In this document: piece after piece, positions 42,313 to 52,465 of the stretch | Position numbering within the stretch: position 1 is the first letter of the stretch | Layout: the number at the start of each line of letters is the position of its first letter | Source: Streptomyces sp. SAJ15 | GTDB lineage: Bacteria > Actinomycetota > Actinomycetes > Streptomycetales > Streptomycetaceae | Assembly: GCF_007595705.1 (NCBI RefSeq) | Contig: NZ_NISY01000005.1 | Coordinates: 310,001 to 374,000 of the forward strand | Direction: 5' to 3' | DNA: 64,000 nucleotides | Notes under the pieces: generated by a model | Databases searched by the model: none | What the model saw: only the letters and a program-made list of their open reading frames with translations | Told to the model about the DNA's origin: nothing | Made by a program: the position numbers and the translations under genes

Positions 42313-45300
42313 ATGGACCACCACACGCGAGGGTCCGGCGATGCGATGACGGATGTCGCCGTGGTCGGCATGGGGTGCCGGCTCCCCGGCGGCGCGGACA
42401 CCCCCGCCGCCTTCTGGCAGTTGCTGCGGGACGGACGGGACGCCGTGGGGGAACCGCCACCCGGCCGGCCCGAACTGCTGCCGGGCCCGGCCCCGGAACC
42501 CGACCGCCGGGGCGCCGACGCGGTCGCCCAGGGCGGGTATCTGAGTGACGTGTCCGGCTTCGACGCCGGCTTCTTCGGCGTGTCCGGTCGCGAGGCGGAT
42601 GTGCTCGACCCACAGCACCGGCTGCTGCTGGAGGTGGCGTGGGAGGCCCTGGAGCACGGGGGATTCGCCCCGGACCGGCTGAAGGGCACCCGGACGGGGA
42701 TCTTCGTCGGGCTCAGCTACGGCGACTACATGGAGCGGCTCGCCGAACTCCCCCAGTCCCTGGAGGGCTCCGTGCTGACCAACGGCCACTGTGTGGCCCC
42801 GGGCCGGATCTCCTACCTGCTGGGGCTGCACGGCCCGTGCCTGGCGCTCGACACGGCCTGCTCGTCGTCGCTGGTGGCGCTCCACCTCGCCGGCCAGGCG
42901 CTGCGCTCAGGCGAGTGCGACCTCGCCCTGGTCGGGGGCGTCTCGCTCGCCCTGGGGACGCGGGTCACCGGCTCCTTCGCCAGGATGGGCATGCTCTCGC
43001 CGACCGGGCGCTGCCACAGCTTCGACGCGGCGGCCGACGGCTTCGTGCGCGGCGAGGGGTGCGGGATCGTCGTACTGAAGTGCCTCGGCGACGCACAGCG
43101 GGACGACGACCGGGTGCTGGCCGTGGTGCGCGGCACGGCGGTGAACCAGGACGGCGCCTCGGACGGCCTCGCCGCCCCCTCGGCCGCCGCCCAACAGGCC
43201 CTGTACGAGGAGGCGCTGGCCCGCGCCGGCGTCGATCCCGGCGAGGTCGGGATGGTGGAGGCCCATGGCACCGGCACCCCGTTGGGCGACCCGACGGAGT
43301 TCGCCGGGCTGGCCGCGGTGTACGGGCAGGGGCGCGATCGCTGCGCGCTCACCTCGGTCAAGACCAACCTCGGCCACCTCGAACCGGCCGCCGGGGTGAC
43401 CGGACTGATCAAGGCGATCCTCTCTCTGGGACACGGCCTCATCCCGCCCAACCTGCACTTCACCCGGTGGAATCCGGCCCTCTCGCCGGAGCGCACCCGG
43501 TTCTTCGTGCCCACGGAGCTCACCCCCTGGCCGACGCCCGAGGAGCCGCGCCTGGCGGCCGTCTCCTCCTTCGGTTTCTCCGGGACCAACGCGCACGCCG
43601 TGCTGGCGCAGGCGCCGCCGGCCCGCCGGCCGCTCCCCCGCGCGGTGCGCCCCGACCACCCCGACCACCCCGACCGCCATGACCGCGCCGAGCGCCACGA
43701 CCGTGCGGACGGCCCCGACGGCGCGGACGGCCCCGACGGCGCCGACCGCCGCGAGGCCGCGCCGCGGCCCGAGGTCTTCCTGGTTCCCGCGGGTTCGCCG
43801 GACGCGCTGCCGACCGCGGCCCGGAGACTGGCGGACTGGCTGGAGGACGACGGGGCGAAGGCGCCGCTGCCGGACGTCGCCCACACCCTCGCGCTGCGGC
43901 GCTCCCCCGGGCGGGGGAGGCTGGGCGTGGTGGCCGCCACGCGCGGCGAACTGGTCGCCGAGCTGCGGCGGTTCGCCGAGGGACAGGCGGGGCCCTGCAC
44001 CGTGTCCGGCGCGGTGGGACCGGATGTCGTCCGGCGCCCGGTGTGGGTGTTCTCCGGGCACGGATCGCAGTGGCCGGGCATGGGGCGCACGCTGCTGGCG
44101 GAGGAGCCGGCCTTCGCGGAGGCGCTGACGGAGGTCGACGCGCTGATCCGCGCCGAGAGCGGTCTGTGCATCCTCGACGCGATCCGCCGCGGCGCCCCGC
44201 TCGACGGGTGCGGGCGGGTGCAGCCCGCGCTGTTCGCCCTCCAGGTGGCGCTCGCCGCGCTGTGGCGGGCCCACGGGGTCGAACCGGCCGCGGTCATCGG
44301 CCACTCCCTCGGCGAGGTCGCCGCGGCCGTGGTGGCCGGCGGGCTCTCCCTGGCGGACGGGGTGCGGGTGGCCTGCCGCCGCTCCGCGCTGCTGGACCGG
44401 ATCGCCGGCAGCGGGGCCATGGCGACCGTGGGGCTGGGCGCGCGGGAGGTGGCGGAGGAACTCGCGGCCGCGGGCGCCGACGGGGTCTCGGTCGCGGTGC
44501 TCGCCGCCCCCGGGTCCACGGTGATCGCGGGGGACACCGCTGAGGTCGAGCGGCTGGTCGCCGTCTGGGAGGCCCGCTCGCTCCCGGCCGCGATGATCGC
44601 CGTGGACGTCGCCTCCCACTCCCCCCAGGTGGACCCGCTGCTCCCGGAACTGGCCGCGGAGCTCGCGGAGCTGGAGCCCCGCCGGCCCCGGCTGCCCTTC
44701 TACTCGACGGTGTCGGACGAGCCGACGGAACCGGCCGGCTTCGACGCCGCCTACTGGTGCGCGAACCTGCGCCAGCCGGTCCGGTTCACCGCCGCGCTGG
44801 CCGCCGCCGCGGCCGATCGCCATCGGGTGTACGTGGAGGTCTCCCCGCACCCGGTGGTGGCCCACTCCCTCGCGCGGAGCCTGCCCGGGCCGCCGGACGC
44901 GGCCGTGGTGGTGCCCACGCTGCGTCGCGGCGAGCCCGAACGTGCCACCTTCCGGACCCAGTTGGCCGCGCTGCACTGCGCCGGTGTGCCGGTGGACTGG
45001 ACCGTCCTCTACGGCGAAGGCCGACTGGCCGAGGTGCCGCCCATCGTCTTCGACCGGCAGCGCCACTGGGTGCCGCCCGCCCCGCCGGCGGCGGGACCGC
45101 CGGCGGAACCGGCGACAGGACCGGCGACGCCGACGGCGGGACCAGCCGCGGATCCGGCGGCGGAGGACGGGACGGGCGCACCGCTGCCGGGCGTCCGCCG
45201 GGAGGCTCCCGGCGACCCGGCGGTGCACTACTGGCGCGGCGAGGCCGGGACCGGAGCGCTGCCGTGGTTGGCGGACCACACCGTGCACGGCTCCACCGTC

Positions 45301-48300
45301 CTGCCCGGGGCGGCCCACCACGCCCTCGCGCTGACCTGCGGCTGCGCGGTCTTCGACGCTCCACCGGAGGAGATCGACGTGATCGACCTCCGGTTCCTGG
45401 AGCTGCTGCGGCTGGCGGAGCACACACCCGTCGCCACGACGGTGACGCCCACCGGGCCGGACCGCGCCCGGTGTGAGATCTTCGGCCGCGACCCGCAGGG
45501 CGGATGGGTCCGGCAGGCCACCGCGGAGCTGCACCGTCGCACCGCGCCGCGCCAGTCGCGGCCGGTGTCGGTGGACAGCCTGACGCTGCGTCACCCCCTG
45601 TCGCTGGACCCGGCCGCCCTGTACGCGAGCATGCGGGCCTGCGGCCTGGTGCACGGTCCGGCGTTCCAGGGCGTCACCGAGCTGAACGCCTCGCGCCGCG
45701 GTGACGGCTTCTGGGCGCGGCTCGAACTGCCCGCGGCCGCCTGGGCGCCCGAGCACGGGCTGGCCGTCCACCCCGTCCTCGTCGACCTCTGCGCCCAGCT
45801 CCCCATGGCCTGTCTGATCTCGGAGACCGAGCCGTCCCTGATCCTGCCGGTGGGGATGCGGGCGGTGCGGATCCTCGGCGACCCGGCGACCGCCGTCTAC
45901 GGGCAGGTGCGTCTCGTCGACCCCGCGACCGACTCCGTGACGGGGCACGTGCGCCTGCTGGACGAGGCGGGCCGGCCGGTGCTGGCCGTCGACGGACTGC
46001 GCTTCGCCCGGCGTACCGAGCCCGCTCCCGACCGGACCGAGGGCTGGTTCCTCCAGGCCGGCTGGCAGCCCGCCGCTCTCGAGGAGCCCACGCCGGACGC
46101 CGCGCCCAAGGACGTGGTGCTCACCGGCGGCAACGGCAGTTCGGTGCGCACGCTGGAACAGTCCCTACAGGCGACCGGGGCGCAGGTGGAGGTCTGGACC
46201 GGCCCGGACGGGGACGAGCCGGTGGAGGCGCTCCGGGAGACCCTCGCCTGGCGGCTGTCCACCCGCTCGGTGCCGCCGCGCTCCGTGGCCCTGCTGTGCG
46301 AGGCGCGCCCCGGCGAGGATCCGACCGTGGCCGGGCTGCGGCACGCGCGGCAGCTGGTCGCCCTCGCCCAGGTGGCCGCCGACGTGCCCGGCACCCCGCC
46401 GCGGCTCTACGCGGTCACCCGCGGGGCGCGCGCGGTGCTCCCGGGTGAGGAGACCGACCTGGGGCCGAGTGCCCTGCGCGGGCTGGTGCGCGTACTCGCG
46501 CTCGAGCACCCCGAGCTCCGGGCGACGCTGGTGGACGCCGACCCGGCCGACACCGAGCTGCGCGGCGTGGCCGCGGAACTCGCCGGTGACGGGGTGGCGG
46601 ACGAGGTCGGGCTGCGCGGCACGGACCGCTACGCCTCCCGGCTCGGCCGCGTCTCCCCGGCGGAGTGGGAGCGGGCCGGGGCGGCCGCCCGGACCGTGCG
46701 GTACGGGTTGGACGGGTTCCGGCTGCGGGCGGCCCACCCCGGCGACCTGGGGAGCCTGGAGCTGGCCGCGGTCGGGCGCCGGACGCCGGGCCAGGGCGAG
46801 GTGGAGTTGCGCGTCCAGGCCGCCGGGCTCAACTTCCGCGATGTGCTCACCGCCATGGGGTTGCTCCCCGGGGACCGGGACGTCCAGTACCGGATCGGCT
46901 TCGAGTGCGCGGGCGTCGTCACCGCGACCGGTCCCGGGGTGACCGAGGTCCGCCCCGGTGACCAGGTGTTGGCGGTCGACCTGCGGGGCGGGGCGTTCGG
47001 CTCCTTCCTCACGGTGTCCGCCGCGGCCGTCGCGCCGCTGCCGGCCGGGCTCGACCCCGTCGTGGCGGCGCGGCTGCCGGTGGCGTACCTCACCGCCTGG
47101 TACGCGCTGCGCGAGGTCGCTCGGCTCACGGCGGGCGAGCGGGTGCTGGTCCACTCGGCGACCGGCGGCACCGGGCTGGCCGCGGTCGAGGTGGCCCGTA
47201 CGCTGGGCGCCGAGGTGCTGGCCACCGCGGGCAGCGAGGAGAAGCGGCGCTGTCTGCGCGCCATGGGCATCGCGGAGGTGATGGACTCCCGATCGCTGGA
47301 CTTCCGCGACCAGGTGTGGGAGGCGACCGGCGGCGAGGGCGTCGACGTGGTCCTCAACTCCCTGTCCGGGCCGGCGATCCGAGCCGGTCTGGAGACGCTC
47401 CGCCCGTTCGGCCGCTTCGTCGAGCTGGGCGTGCGGGACATCCTCGCGGACAGCCCGCTGGGGCTCGCGCCGCTGCGCCACAACATCACCCTCAGCACCG
47501 TGGACCTGATCGAGCTGCAGCGGGCCCGCCCGGACGCCTTCGCCGCCCTGCTGCGGGAGGTGCTGGGCGAGGTGGCGGCGGGTCGACTGAAGCCGCTGCC
47601 GGGCATCGCGTTCCCGCTCTCCGCGGCCACCGACGCCTTCCGGCACATGGCGCAGGCCCGTCACATCGGCAAGGTGGTCCTGACCGTCCCGGAGCGCGGC
47701 GAGGCGACCGCGGTGCTGCCGGAGGGGGCGCCGACGGTCCGGCCGGGCGGCGCCTATCTCGTCACCGGCGGGCTGCGCGGCCTGGGGCTGGCCACCGCGC
47801 GCTGGCTGGCCGACCGGGGAGCCGGGCACCTCGTGCTCAACGGGCGCAGTCGCCCCTCCCCGGTCGTCACCGAACTCCTGGACGAGCTCACCGCCGGCGG
47901 AACCCGGATCACCGTCGTCCTCGGCGACATCGCCGACGCGCGCACCGGCGAACGGCTCATGGCCGCGGTCGAGGCCGAGGGAGCCCCGCTGTACGGGGTC
48001 GTGCACTGCGCCATGGCGCTGGAGGACGCCGCGGTGGTCAACATCCGGGACGATCAGCTCCGTCGGGTCTGGGCGCCCAAGGCGGTCGGGGCGTGGCGGC
48101 TGCACCAGGTGACGGCCGACCGCCAACTGGACTGGTTCGTGGTGTTCTCCTCGATGGCCTCGCTGCTGGGCAACCCCGGGCAGGGCGCGTACGCCGCCGC
48201 CAACTCCTGGCTGGACGGCTTCGCCGCGTGGCGTTCCGCGCGCGGGCTGCCGACGCTCGCGGTGAACTGGGGTCCGTGGGGCGAGACCGGTGTCGCCACC

Positions 48301-48840
48301 GACTTCGCCGCCCGCGGCTACCGGACCCTCTCCACCGAGGAGGGCCTGGCGGCGCTGGAGTTGCTGCTGCGCCACCGGCGGACGCAGACCGGCGTCATCC
48401 CCGGCGAGCCGGACACCTGGGTGCCCGCCGCCGGGCGGCGTTCGGACTTCTTCGGTCTGTTCACCCGGGACGATCGGCCGGACGACGACGGGCAGCCGGC
48501 CGACGACGCACGGACGGGTGACGGCGGACCGCCGCGGGACGACGGGATTCGCGCCCGTCTGCACGACCTCCCCGCCGGTCTGGGCCGCCGGGCCGCCCTG
48601 GAAATCTATCTGGCGGACCATATCCGTGCCGTGTTGCGATTGCGGGCCACCTCCCTCGATCCGCAGATTCCGTTGAAGGCGCTCGGATTCGATTCGCTGC
48701 TGGCGATGGAGCTGAGGTCGATCCTGGAAAGGAACCTGGAAATCCAACTGCCGGGGAATTTCGTGTGGCAGCATTCCACTGTGGCGGCGCTCGCCGAGGG
48801 GCTCGCCCAGCGCATGGGGCTGGAACTCACCCCGCCCTGA
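42313..48840 (+). CDS. Reducing type I PKS resembling mycocerosic acid synthase (KS-AT-DH-ER-KR-ACP)
   Basis: A 2175-residue single-module PKS with the domain order and size of mycobacterial MAS. There is no docking coiled coil. The KS Cys is in DTACSSS near 182, with HGTGT and KTNLGH. The AT reads SGHGSQWPGMG, GHSLGEVAAA (near 664), CRRSALL, and VASHSPQVDP (near 767), typical of MAS-like enzymes. The DH has HTVHGSTVLP (near 988) and LVDLCAQ. The ER has NFRDV near 1508 and ATGGTGLA. The KR has GGLRGLG near 1819 and Tyr near 1960. The ACP Ser is in LGFDSL near 2129. All motifs are intact and there is no thioesterase, so it probably works iteratively to make a saturated, maybe methyl-branched chain. 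Release would use another enzyme or the adjacent ketosynthase. The RBS AGGAAAGAGG precedes the ATG at 42313. A terminator follows. Confidence 0.92.
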   Translation: MDHHTRGSGDAMTDVAVVGMGCRLPGGADTPAAFWQLLRDGRDAVGEPPPGRPELLPGPAPEPDRRGADAVAQGGYLSDVSGFDAGFFGVSGREADVLDPQHRLLLEVAWEALEHGGFAPDRLKGTRTGIFVGLSYGDYMERLAELPQSLEGSVLTNGHCVAPGRISYLLGLHGPCLALDTACSSSLVALHLAGQALRSGECDLALVGGVSLALGTRVTGSFARMGMLSPTGRCHSFDAAADGFVRGEGCGIVVLKCLGDAQRDDDRVLAVVRGTAVNQDGASDGLAAPSAAAQQALYEEALARAGVDPGEVGMVEAHGTGTPLGDPTEFAGLAAVYGQGRDRCALTSVKTNLGHLEPAAGVTGLIKAILSLGHGLIPPNLHFTRWNPALSPERTRFFVPTELTPWPTPEEPRLAAVSSFGFSGTNAHAVLAQAPPARRPLPRAVRPDHPDHPDRHDRAERHDRADGPDGADGPDGADRREAAPRPEVFLVPAGSPDALPTAARRLADWLEDDGAKAPLPDVAHTLALRRSPGRGRLGVVAATRGELVAELRRFAEGQAGPCTVSGAVGPDVVRRPVWVFSGHGSQWPGMGRTLLAEEPAFAEALTEVDALIRAESGLCILDAIRRGAPLDGCGRVQPALFALQVALAALWRAHGVEPAAVIGHSLGEVAAAVVAGGLSLADGVRVACRRSALLDRIAGSGAMATVGLGAREVAEELAAAGADGVSVAVLAAPGSTVIAGDTAEVERLVAVWEARSLPAAMIAVDVASHSPQVDPLLPELAAELAELEPRRPRLPFYSTVSDEPTEPAGFDAAYWCANLRQPVRFTAALAAAAADRHRVYVEVSPHPVVAHSLARSLPGPPDAAVVVPTLRRGEPERATFRTQLAALHCAGVPVDWTVLYGEGRLAEVPPIVFDRQRHWVPPAPPAAGPPAEPATGPATPTAGPAADPAAEDGTGAPLPGVRREAPGDPAVHYWRGEAGTGALPWLADHTVHGSTVLPGAAHHALALTCGCAVFDAPPEEIDVIDLRFLELLRLAEHTPVATTVTPTGPDRARCEIFGRDPQGGWVRQATAELHRRTAPRQSRPVSVDSLTLRHPLSLDPAALYASMRACGLVHGPAFQGVTELNASRRGDGFWARLELPAAAWAPEHGLAVHPVLVDLCAQLPMACLISETEPSLILPVGMRAVRILGDPATAVYGQVRLVDPATDSVTGHVRLLDEAGRPVLAVDGLRFARRTEPAPDRTEGWFLQAGWQPAALEEPTPDAAPKDVVLTGGNGSSVRTLEQSLQATGAQVEVWTGPDGDEPVEALRETLAWRLSTRSVPPRSVALLCEARPGEDPTVAGLRHARQLVALAQVAADVPGTPPRLYAVTRGARAVLPGEETDLGPSALRGLVRVLALEHPELRATLVDADPADTELRGVAAELAGDGVADEVGLRGTDRYASRLGRVSPAEWERAGAAARTVRYGLDGFRLRAAHPGDLGSLELAAVGRRTPGQGEVELRVQAAGLNFRDVLTAMGLLPGDRDVQYRIGFECAGVVTATGPGVTEVRPGDQVLAVDLRGGAFGSFLTVSAAAVAPLPAGLDPVVAARLPVAYLTAWYALREVARLTAGERVLVHSATGGTGLAAVEVARTLGAEVLATAGSEEKRRCLRAMGIAEVMDSRSLDFRDQVWEATGGEGVDVVLNSLSGPAIRAGLETLRPFGRFVELGVRDILADSPLGLAPLRHNITLSTVDLIELQRARPDAFAALLREVLGEVAAGRLKPLPGIAFPLSAATDAFRHMAQARHIGKVVLTVPERGEATAVLPEGAPTVRPGGAYLVTGGLRGLGLATARWLADRGAGHLVLNGRSRPSPVVTELLDELTAGGTRITVVLGDIADARTGERLMAAVEAEGAPLYGVVHCAMALEDAAVVNIRDDQLRRVWAPKAVGAWRLHQVTADRQLDWFVVFSSMASLLGNPGQGAYAAANSWLDGFAAWRSARGLPTLAVNWGPWGETGVATDFAARGYRTLSTEEGLAALELLLRHRRTQTGVIPGEPDTWVPAAGRRSDFFGLFTRDDRPDDDGQPADDARTGDGGPPRDDGIRARLHDLPAGLGRRAALEIYLADHIRAVLRLRATSLDPQIPLKALGFDSLLAMELRSILERNLEIQLPGNFVWQHSTVAALAEGLAQRMGLELTPP

Positions 48841-48884
48841 CCGACTCCCGGCCCCGCGCGGCCTCGGTGGTCCGCGCCTCGACC

Positions 48885-48931
48885 GCGGCGGCACGGCCCG
48901 CTTCCCCCTGTGGGACGGGTCGTGCCGCCGC
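48885..48931 (+). terminator. Hairpin after the KS-PKS operon
   Basis: Sixteen-base arms (48885-48900 and 48916-48931) pair with one G-T mismatch around 15 bases. It lies 45 bases after the PKS stop. Confidence 0.8.
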
Positions 48932-49246
48932 GCGCGCGGCACCCCGCGCACCCGCCTTCGGCCGTCCGCCCGTTATCCTCGCGACGGCCGTCGGCTATCG
49001 ACGGTCGGGCAGCCCCTCCGCGCTTTTGCGGTCATCACACATGCCTCCACCGGGCTCTTCCCGCTTCCTTCACGGCCGCATGCGCCTACCGATTCGCACA
49101 TCCTCGTGGATTCAATGAGATAACGCGAGAACGAAGGCTCATAGGAGCCTCGCGCCGCGATATGACGGGGCATCGCCTGGTGACCCTGAATTCGGGGCGA
49201 GAGTCTCGCTCGAATTCGCGCACGTCCCATGCGCTAGGAGGAAGAA
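48932..49246. other. Intergenic DNA before the secreted beta-helix gene
   Basis: About 315 bp following the PKS terminator. No gene, tRNA or repeat was seen. It must hold the promoter of the gene at 49247, but no clear -35/-10 pair stands out. The only strong signal is the GGAGGAAG ribosome site at its end. Confidence 0.7.
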
Positions 49247-50158
49247 ATGAATCTGCGGAAGAACCTTCCGTCGATCGGCCTCGGCGTCGCCGGCGCCCTC
49301 GCCGTGACGCTGGCGACGACGATGCCGGCCGCCGCCCAGCCGAAGGCATACGTCTCGTGTGCGGTCTCGGACCTGATCGACGCCATCGACCAGGCCAACG
49401 CGGGCGGAGGCGGCACCCTTCTGCTGACACCCGGCTGCACCTACCAGCTGACCGCCGCGGAGAACGCGGACGACGGTCTGCCGGAGATCACCACCCCGAT
49501 CAACATCCTGGGCGCCGGCGCCACCATCACGCGGTCCGCCTCCGCACCCAGCTTCCGGATCTTCCACGTCACGGGGTCGGGCAACCTCAACCTCACCGCC
49601 CTCACCGTTTCGGGAGGTTCGGTCCTCGGGTCCGGGGGTGGCATCCTCAACGAGGGGCAGCTCACCCTGAACACGTCGTTCATCGGCCGTAACGCCGCGT
49701 CCGACGTGGGCGGGGGCCTCGCCAACACCGGTACCGCGAACGTCAACGCCGGCACCCGTCTCGCCCTGAACACCGCCGTGGCCGGTGGGGGCGGTCTGCA
49801 CAACGCCGCCGACGCCCTCGCGCGGTTGAGCGCCTCCAGCGTGGACAGCAACACCGTGACCGGGGAGGGAGCCCAGGGTGGCGGCGTCCTCAACGCGGGG
49901 GGCAATCTCCAGGGCTTCACGAGCACCATCGGCAGCAACACCGCCCTCGCCGAGGGCGCGACGGGCGGTGGGCTGGCCACGGTGGGCGGCACGGTGTCGC
50001 TGACCCTCGGCACCGTGGAGAACAACCGCGCCGACACCGCTCCAGGCGGGATCTACAACGACGGCTCCACCGTCAGCCTGACCCTGGTGCCGGCCTTCAA
50101 CAACAACCCGACCAACTGCTCCGGCAGCCCCGATCCCGTCCCGGGATGCCTGGGTTGA
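49247..50158 (+). CDS. Secreted right-handed beta-helix (polymorphic membrane protein-like) protein
   Basis: A 303-residue exported protein. The Sec signal (MNLRKN, then GLGVAGALAVTLATTMPAAAQ) should be cut after AAA at about residue 30. The mature part has the repeated short turns of a parallel beta-helix: GGGGTLLLTPG, NLNLTALTVSGG, GGGILNEGQLTLNTSF, GGGLANTG, GGGGLHNAA, GGGVLNAGG and GGGLATVGG. The GGG(I/L)xN signature is that of Chlamydia-type polymorphic outer membrane repeats and choice-of-anchor proteins. Two Cys near each end may form a disulphide. The RBS AGGAGGAAGA precedes the ATG. No enzyme active site is evident; adhesion or a wall role is a guess. Confidence 0.85.
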   Translation: MNLRKNLPSIGLGVAGALAVTLATTMPAAAQPKAYVSCAVSDLIDAIDQANAGGGGTLLLTPGCTYQLTAAENADDGLPEITTPINILGAGATITRSASAPSFRIFHVTGSGNLNLTALTVSGGSVLGSGGGILNEGQLTLNTSFIGRNAASDVGGGLANTGTANVNAGTRLALNTAVAGGGGLHNAADALARLSASSVDSNTVTGEGAQGGGVLNAGGNLQGFTSTIGSNTALAEGATGGGLATVGGTVSLTLGTVENNRADTAPGGIYNDGSTVSLTLVPAFNNNPTNCSGSPDPVPGCLG

Positions 50159-50267
50159 TGTGACGGGCACCGCTCCCCGGGGCGGGCCCCTGCCCGGGCG
50201 ATCCCACCGCCCGGGCAGGGCGTCCGGCGACCGCCGGGGCAGCGGCGCCCCGACGGAAAGGCTTGCC

Positions 50268-50783
50268 ATGCGCGGGAAATCATCGTCAGCCACCGCGACC
50301 GCGGTGGACGTCACCCTGACCCTGCAGCAGATCGAGGAGTGGTCGGGCGGCGCACCTCCGCCGCTGGACACTCCGTGGCGCTCGGGCCACCCCGTCGCGT
50401 TCTCCCTCCCGTCGACGGAGCGAGGAGTTCCGGCCTGCCGTCGCCTGGCACGGTCGTGGCTGGACTCGGAACAGGTCAACGGGGAGGGCGTGCGGTACGC
50501 GTTCCTGCTGGTGCTGTCGGAGCTGGTCACCAACGCGGTGCGCCACTCCCGGTCCGCCCTCATCACCGGCCGGTTCTGGAGGGCGAGCGGCCTGCTCTTC
50601 GTGGAGGTCCGCGACCAGGGCGGAACGCCCTCCAGGCCACGGGTGGTCGCTGCCCGCCGAAGCGACGCCCACGGGCGGGGGCTGGCGTTGATCGCCGCGA
50701 CCGCATACGCCTGGGGCCGGCGCGGGAGTGGCGACGGCGGCTGTGCCGTGTGGGCGGCGGTCCCGCTCACACCGGTGCCGTAG
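50268..50783 (+). CDS. RsbW-like ATP-binding regulatory protein (HATPase)
   Basis: A 171-residue small GHKL ATPase of the anti-sigma-factor kinase type common in Streptomyces. It has the N box ELVTNAVRHS, a G1-like VRDQGG and a G2-like GRGLALIAA. The ATG at 50268 is preferred because GGAAAGG lies upstream; the frame is open to 50160 but that part is Arg/Gly-rich shadow sequence. There is no adjacent anti-anti-sigma or sigma gene, so it may be an orphan regulator. Confidence 0.87.
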   Translation: MRGKSSSATATAVDVTLTLQQIEEWSGGAPPPLDTPWRSGHPVAFSLPSTERGVPACRRLARSWLDSEQVNGEGVRYAFLLVLSELVTNAVRHSRSALITGRFWRASGLLFVEVRDQGGTPSRPRVVAARRSDAHGRGLALIAATAYAWGRRGSGDGGCAVWAAVPLTPVP

Positions 50784-50808
50784 GAGGTGAGCAGCTGATC
50801 CGGAAACC

Positions 50809-50836
50809 GTGCGCCGGGCATCGCGCCCCGGCGCAC
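50809..50836 (+). terminator. Hairpin after the RsbW-like gene
   Basis: gtgcgccggg (50809-50818) pairs exactly with cccggcgcac (50827-50836) around eight bases, 26 bases after the stop codon. Confidence 0.7.
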
Positions 50837-51054
50837 GCATGACGCATGGGGGGGCACGGGCGCCCACGCAAGCGCCCCTCGGGTTGCACCAGTTGCACCC
50901 GGCATACACCCAGTGATCCCGATACATGTTTTTTAGCCACAAAGACACCACCAGTTGCGGAAGAATGCTTATGCCAAGGGAAGATGCACCTCCGTTACGA
51001 AACGCCATGGTTTTCGACACGTGATGAGCAGATAGTCACTGGGAGGGACGCTGG

Positions 51055-52434
51055 ATGGCTGCCCGATCACTTGCGACACGCGAGCCCAACGACCGGCTCG
51101 AAGCGTTGATCCACGAGGCGGCGGTTTCCCACGCGGGCCTGGCTCGTCGGGTCAACATGCGCGGAAGCAGATACGGACTCGATCTGCGGTACGACAAGAC
51201 CTCGGTGAGCCGATGGGTCCGGGGACAGCGACCACGCGGCCGGACCACGGCCATCATCGCCGAGGTCCTGGGCGAGAAGCTGGGCCGCACGGTGTCCCTC
51301 GAAGAGATCGGCATGACCGACCGCGCGGACCTGGCGGCGGGAGCCGGGCTCAACTTCGCCCGGGACGTGGCGGGTGCGGTGGAGCACGCCTGCGCGCTGT
51401 GGCGCAGCGACGCCGGCCAGGGAAGGAGACCGTTCGGCGCCACGGTGTCGGCCTCGGCGCTGGTCAGCCCCAGCCGCGACTGGCTGATCACCGGCCTGGA
51501 CGCGTCGGTCTCGCGCTCCGGGGGGCATCGGGTGGCCGATGCCGATCCGGACGCGGTCGAGGCGACCCTGCTGTCGCTGGCCACGCTCGACCACCGGTTC
51601 GGCGGCGGCCATGTGCGGCCCACGCTGGTGCACTATCTCGACAGCGTGGTGTCCGGGCTGCTGACCGGCTCCTACGGCGACTCCCTCGGCCGGCGGCTGT
51701 TCTCGGCGGCCGCCCGGCTCACCGAGCTGGCCGGCTATCTGGCGGAGGACGTCGGCCAGCCGAGCCTCGCCCAGCGCTACTACATCCAGGCCCTCCGGCT
51801 CTCCCAGGCGGCCGGCGACCGCGGCTTCGGCGGCTATGTGCTCGCCGCGGGCATGAGCAGGCTCGCGCCGCAGTTGGGGTACCCCCGAGAGGTCACCCAG
51901 CTGGCGCGGGCCGCCCGGGAGGGGTCGGTGGGCCGCGCGCCGTTCACGGTCCAGTCGCTGTGCCATGCCGCGGAGGCGCGCGGCTACGCCCTGCTCGGTG
52001 AGAAGCGGCTGTTCACCGCGACGATGGGGCAGGCGCTGGAGGTGCTGACGCGCGCCGACCCCGCCGCCGAGGCGGAGTGGGTCTCGCGCTTCAACCAGGC
52101 GTATCTGGCGGTGGAGCTGGCGCACGGTTACCAGGACCTGGAGAATCCGGCGCTCGCCGCGCGCTGGGCGGAGAAGGCGCTGACCGAGCTGCCCGAGGCC
52201 AGGGTGCGACGACGCGCCGTCGCGCTGCTGCTGCTCGCCACCGCGCGCGTGCTGGACGGGGAGGTGGAGGAGGGGTGCCGCTCGGCCGAACAGGCGCTGG
52301 ACCTGATGCGGGGCCTGCGGTCGCACCTCGCCACCCAGCGGCTCAGCGAGTTCCGGCGCCGGCTGCGCGCCTTCCACCAGGTGGAGGCGGCGCGCTGCTT
52401 CTACAGCCGGCTGACGGAGTCGGCGACCTCGTAG
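51055..52434 (+). CDS. Helix-turn-helix regulator with TPR-like C-terminal region
   Basis: A 459-residue regulator of a type frequent in Streptomyces (NsdA-like: an N-terminal DNA-binding segment plus tetratricopeptide-like helices). Residues 1-85 hold the HTH (HAGLARRVN, KTSVSRWVRGQRPRG, IIAEVLGEKLGR). From about 180 onward, helical pairs such as GYLAEDVGQPSLAQRYYIQAL and ALAARWAEKALTELPEARV suggest TPR-like repeats. GGGAGGG lies seven bases before the ATG. The upstream 270 bp have an unusually A/T-rich patch near 50925-50985 that may contain its promoter. NsdA proteins repress sporulation and antibiotic production; that role here is only by similarity. Confidence 0.8.
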   Translation: MAARSLATREPNDRLEALIHEAAVSHAGLARRVNMRGSRYGLDLRYDKTSVSRWVRGQRPRGRTTAIIAEVLGEKLGRTVSLEEIGMTDRADLAAGAGLNFARDVAGAVEHACALWRSDAGQGRRPFGATVSASALVSPSRDWLITGLDASVSRSGGHRVADADPDAVEATLLSLATLDHRFGGGHVRPTLVHYLDSVVSGLLTGSYGDSLGRRLFSAAARLTELAGYLAEDVGQPSLAQRYYIQALRLSQAAGDRGFGGYVLAAGMSRLAPQLGYPREVTQLARAAREGSVGRAPFTVQSLCHAAEARGYALLGEKRLFTATMGQALEVLTRADPAAEAEWVSRFNQAYLAVELAHGYQDLENPALAARWAEKALTELPEARVRRRAVALLLLATARVLDGEVEEGCRSAEQALDLMRGLRSHLATQRLSEFRRRLRAFHQVEAARCFYSRLTESATS

Positions 52435-52465
52435 CCCTGGGCGCTCGACCGCGGGCGACGCCCCG

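Noticed and set aside
50870..50920. Short repeats gttgcacca/gttgcaccc as a possible attachment site
   Set aside because: No integrase, tRNA or second copy was seen nearby.
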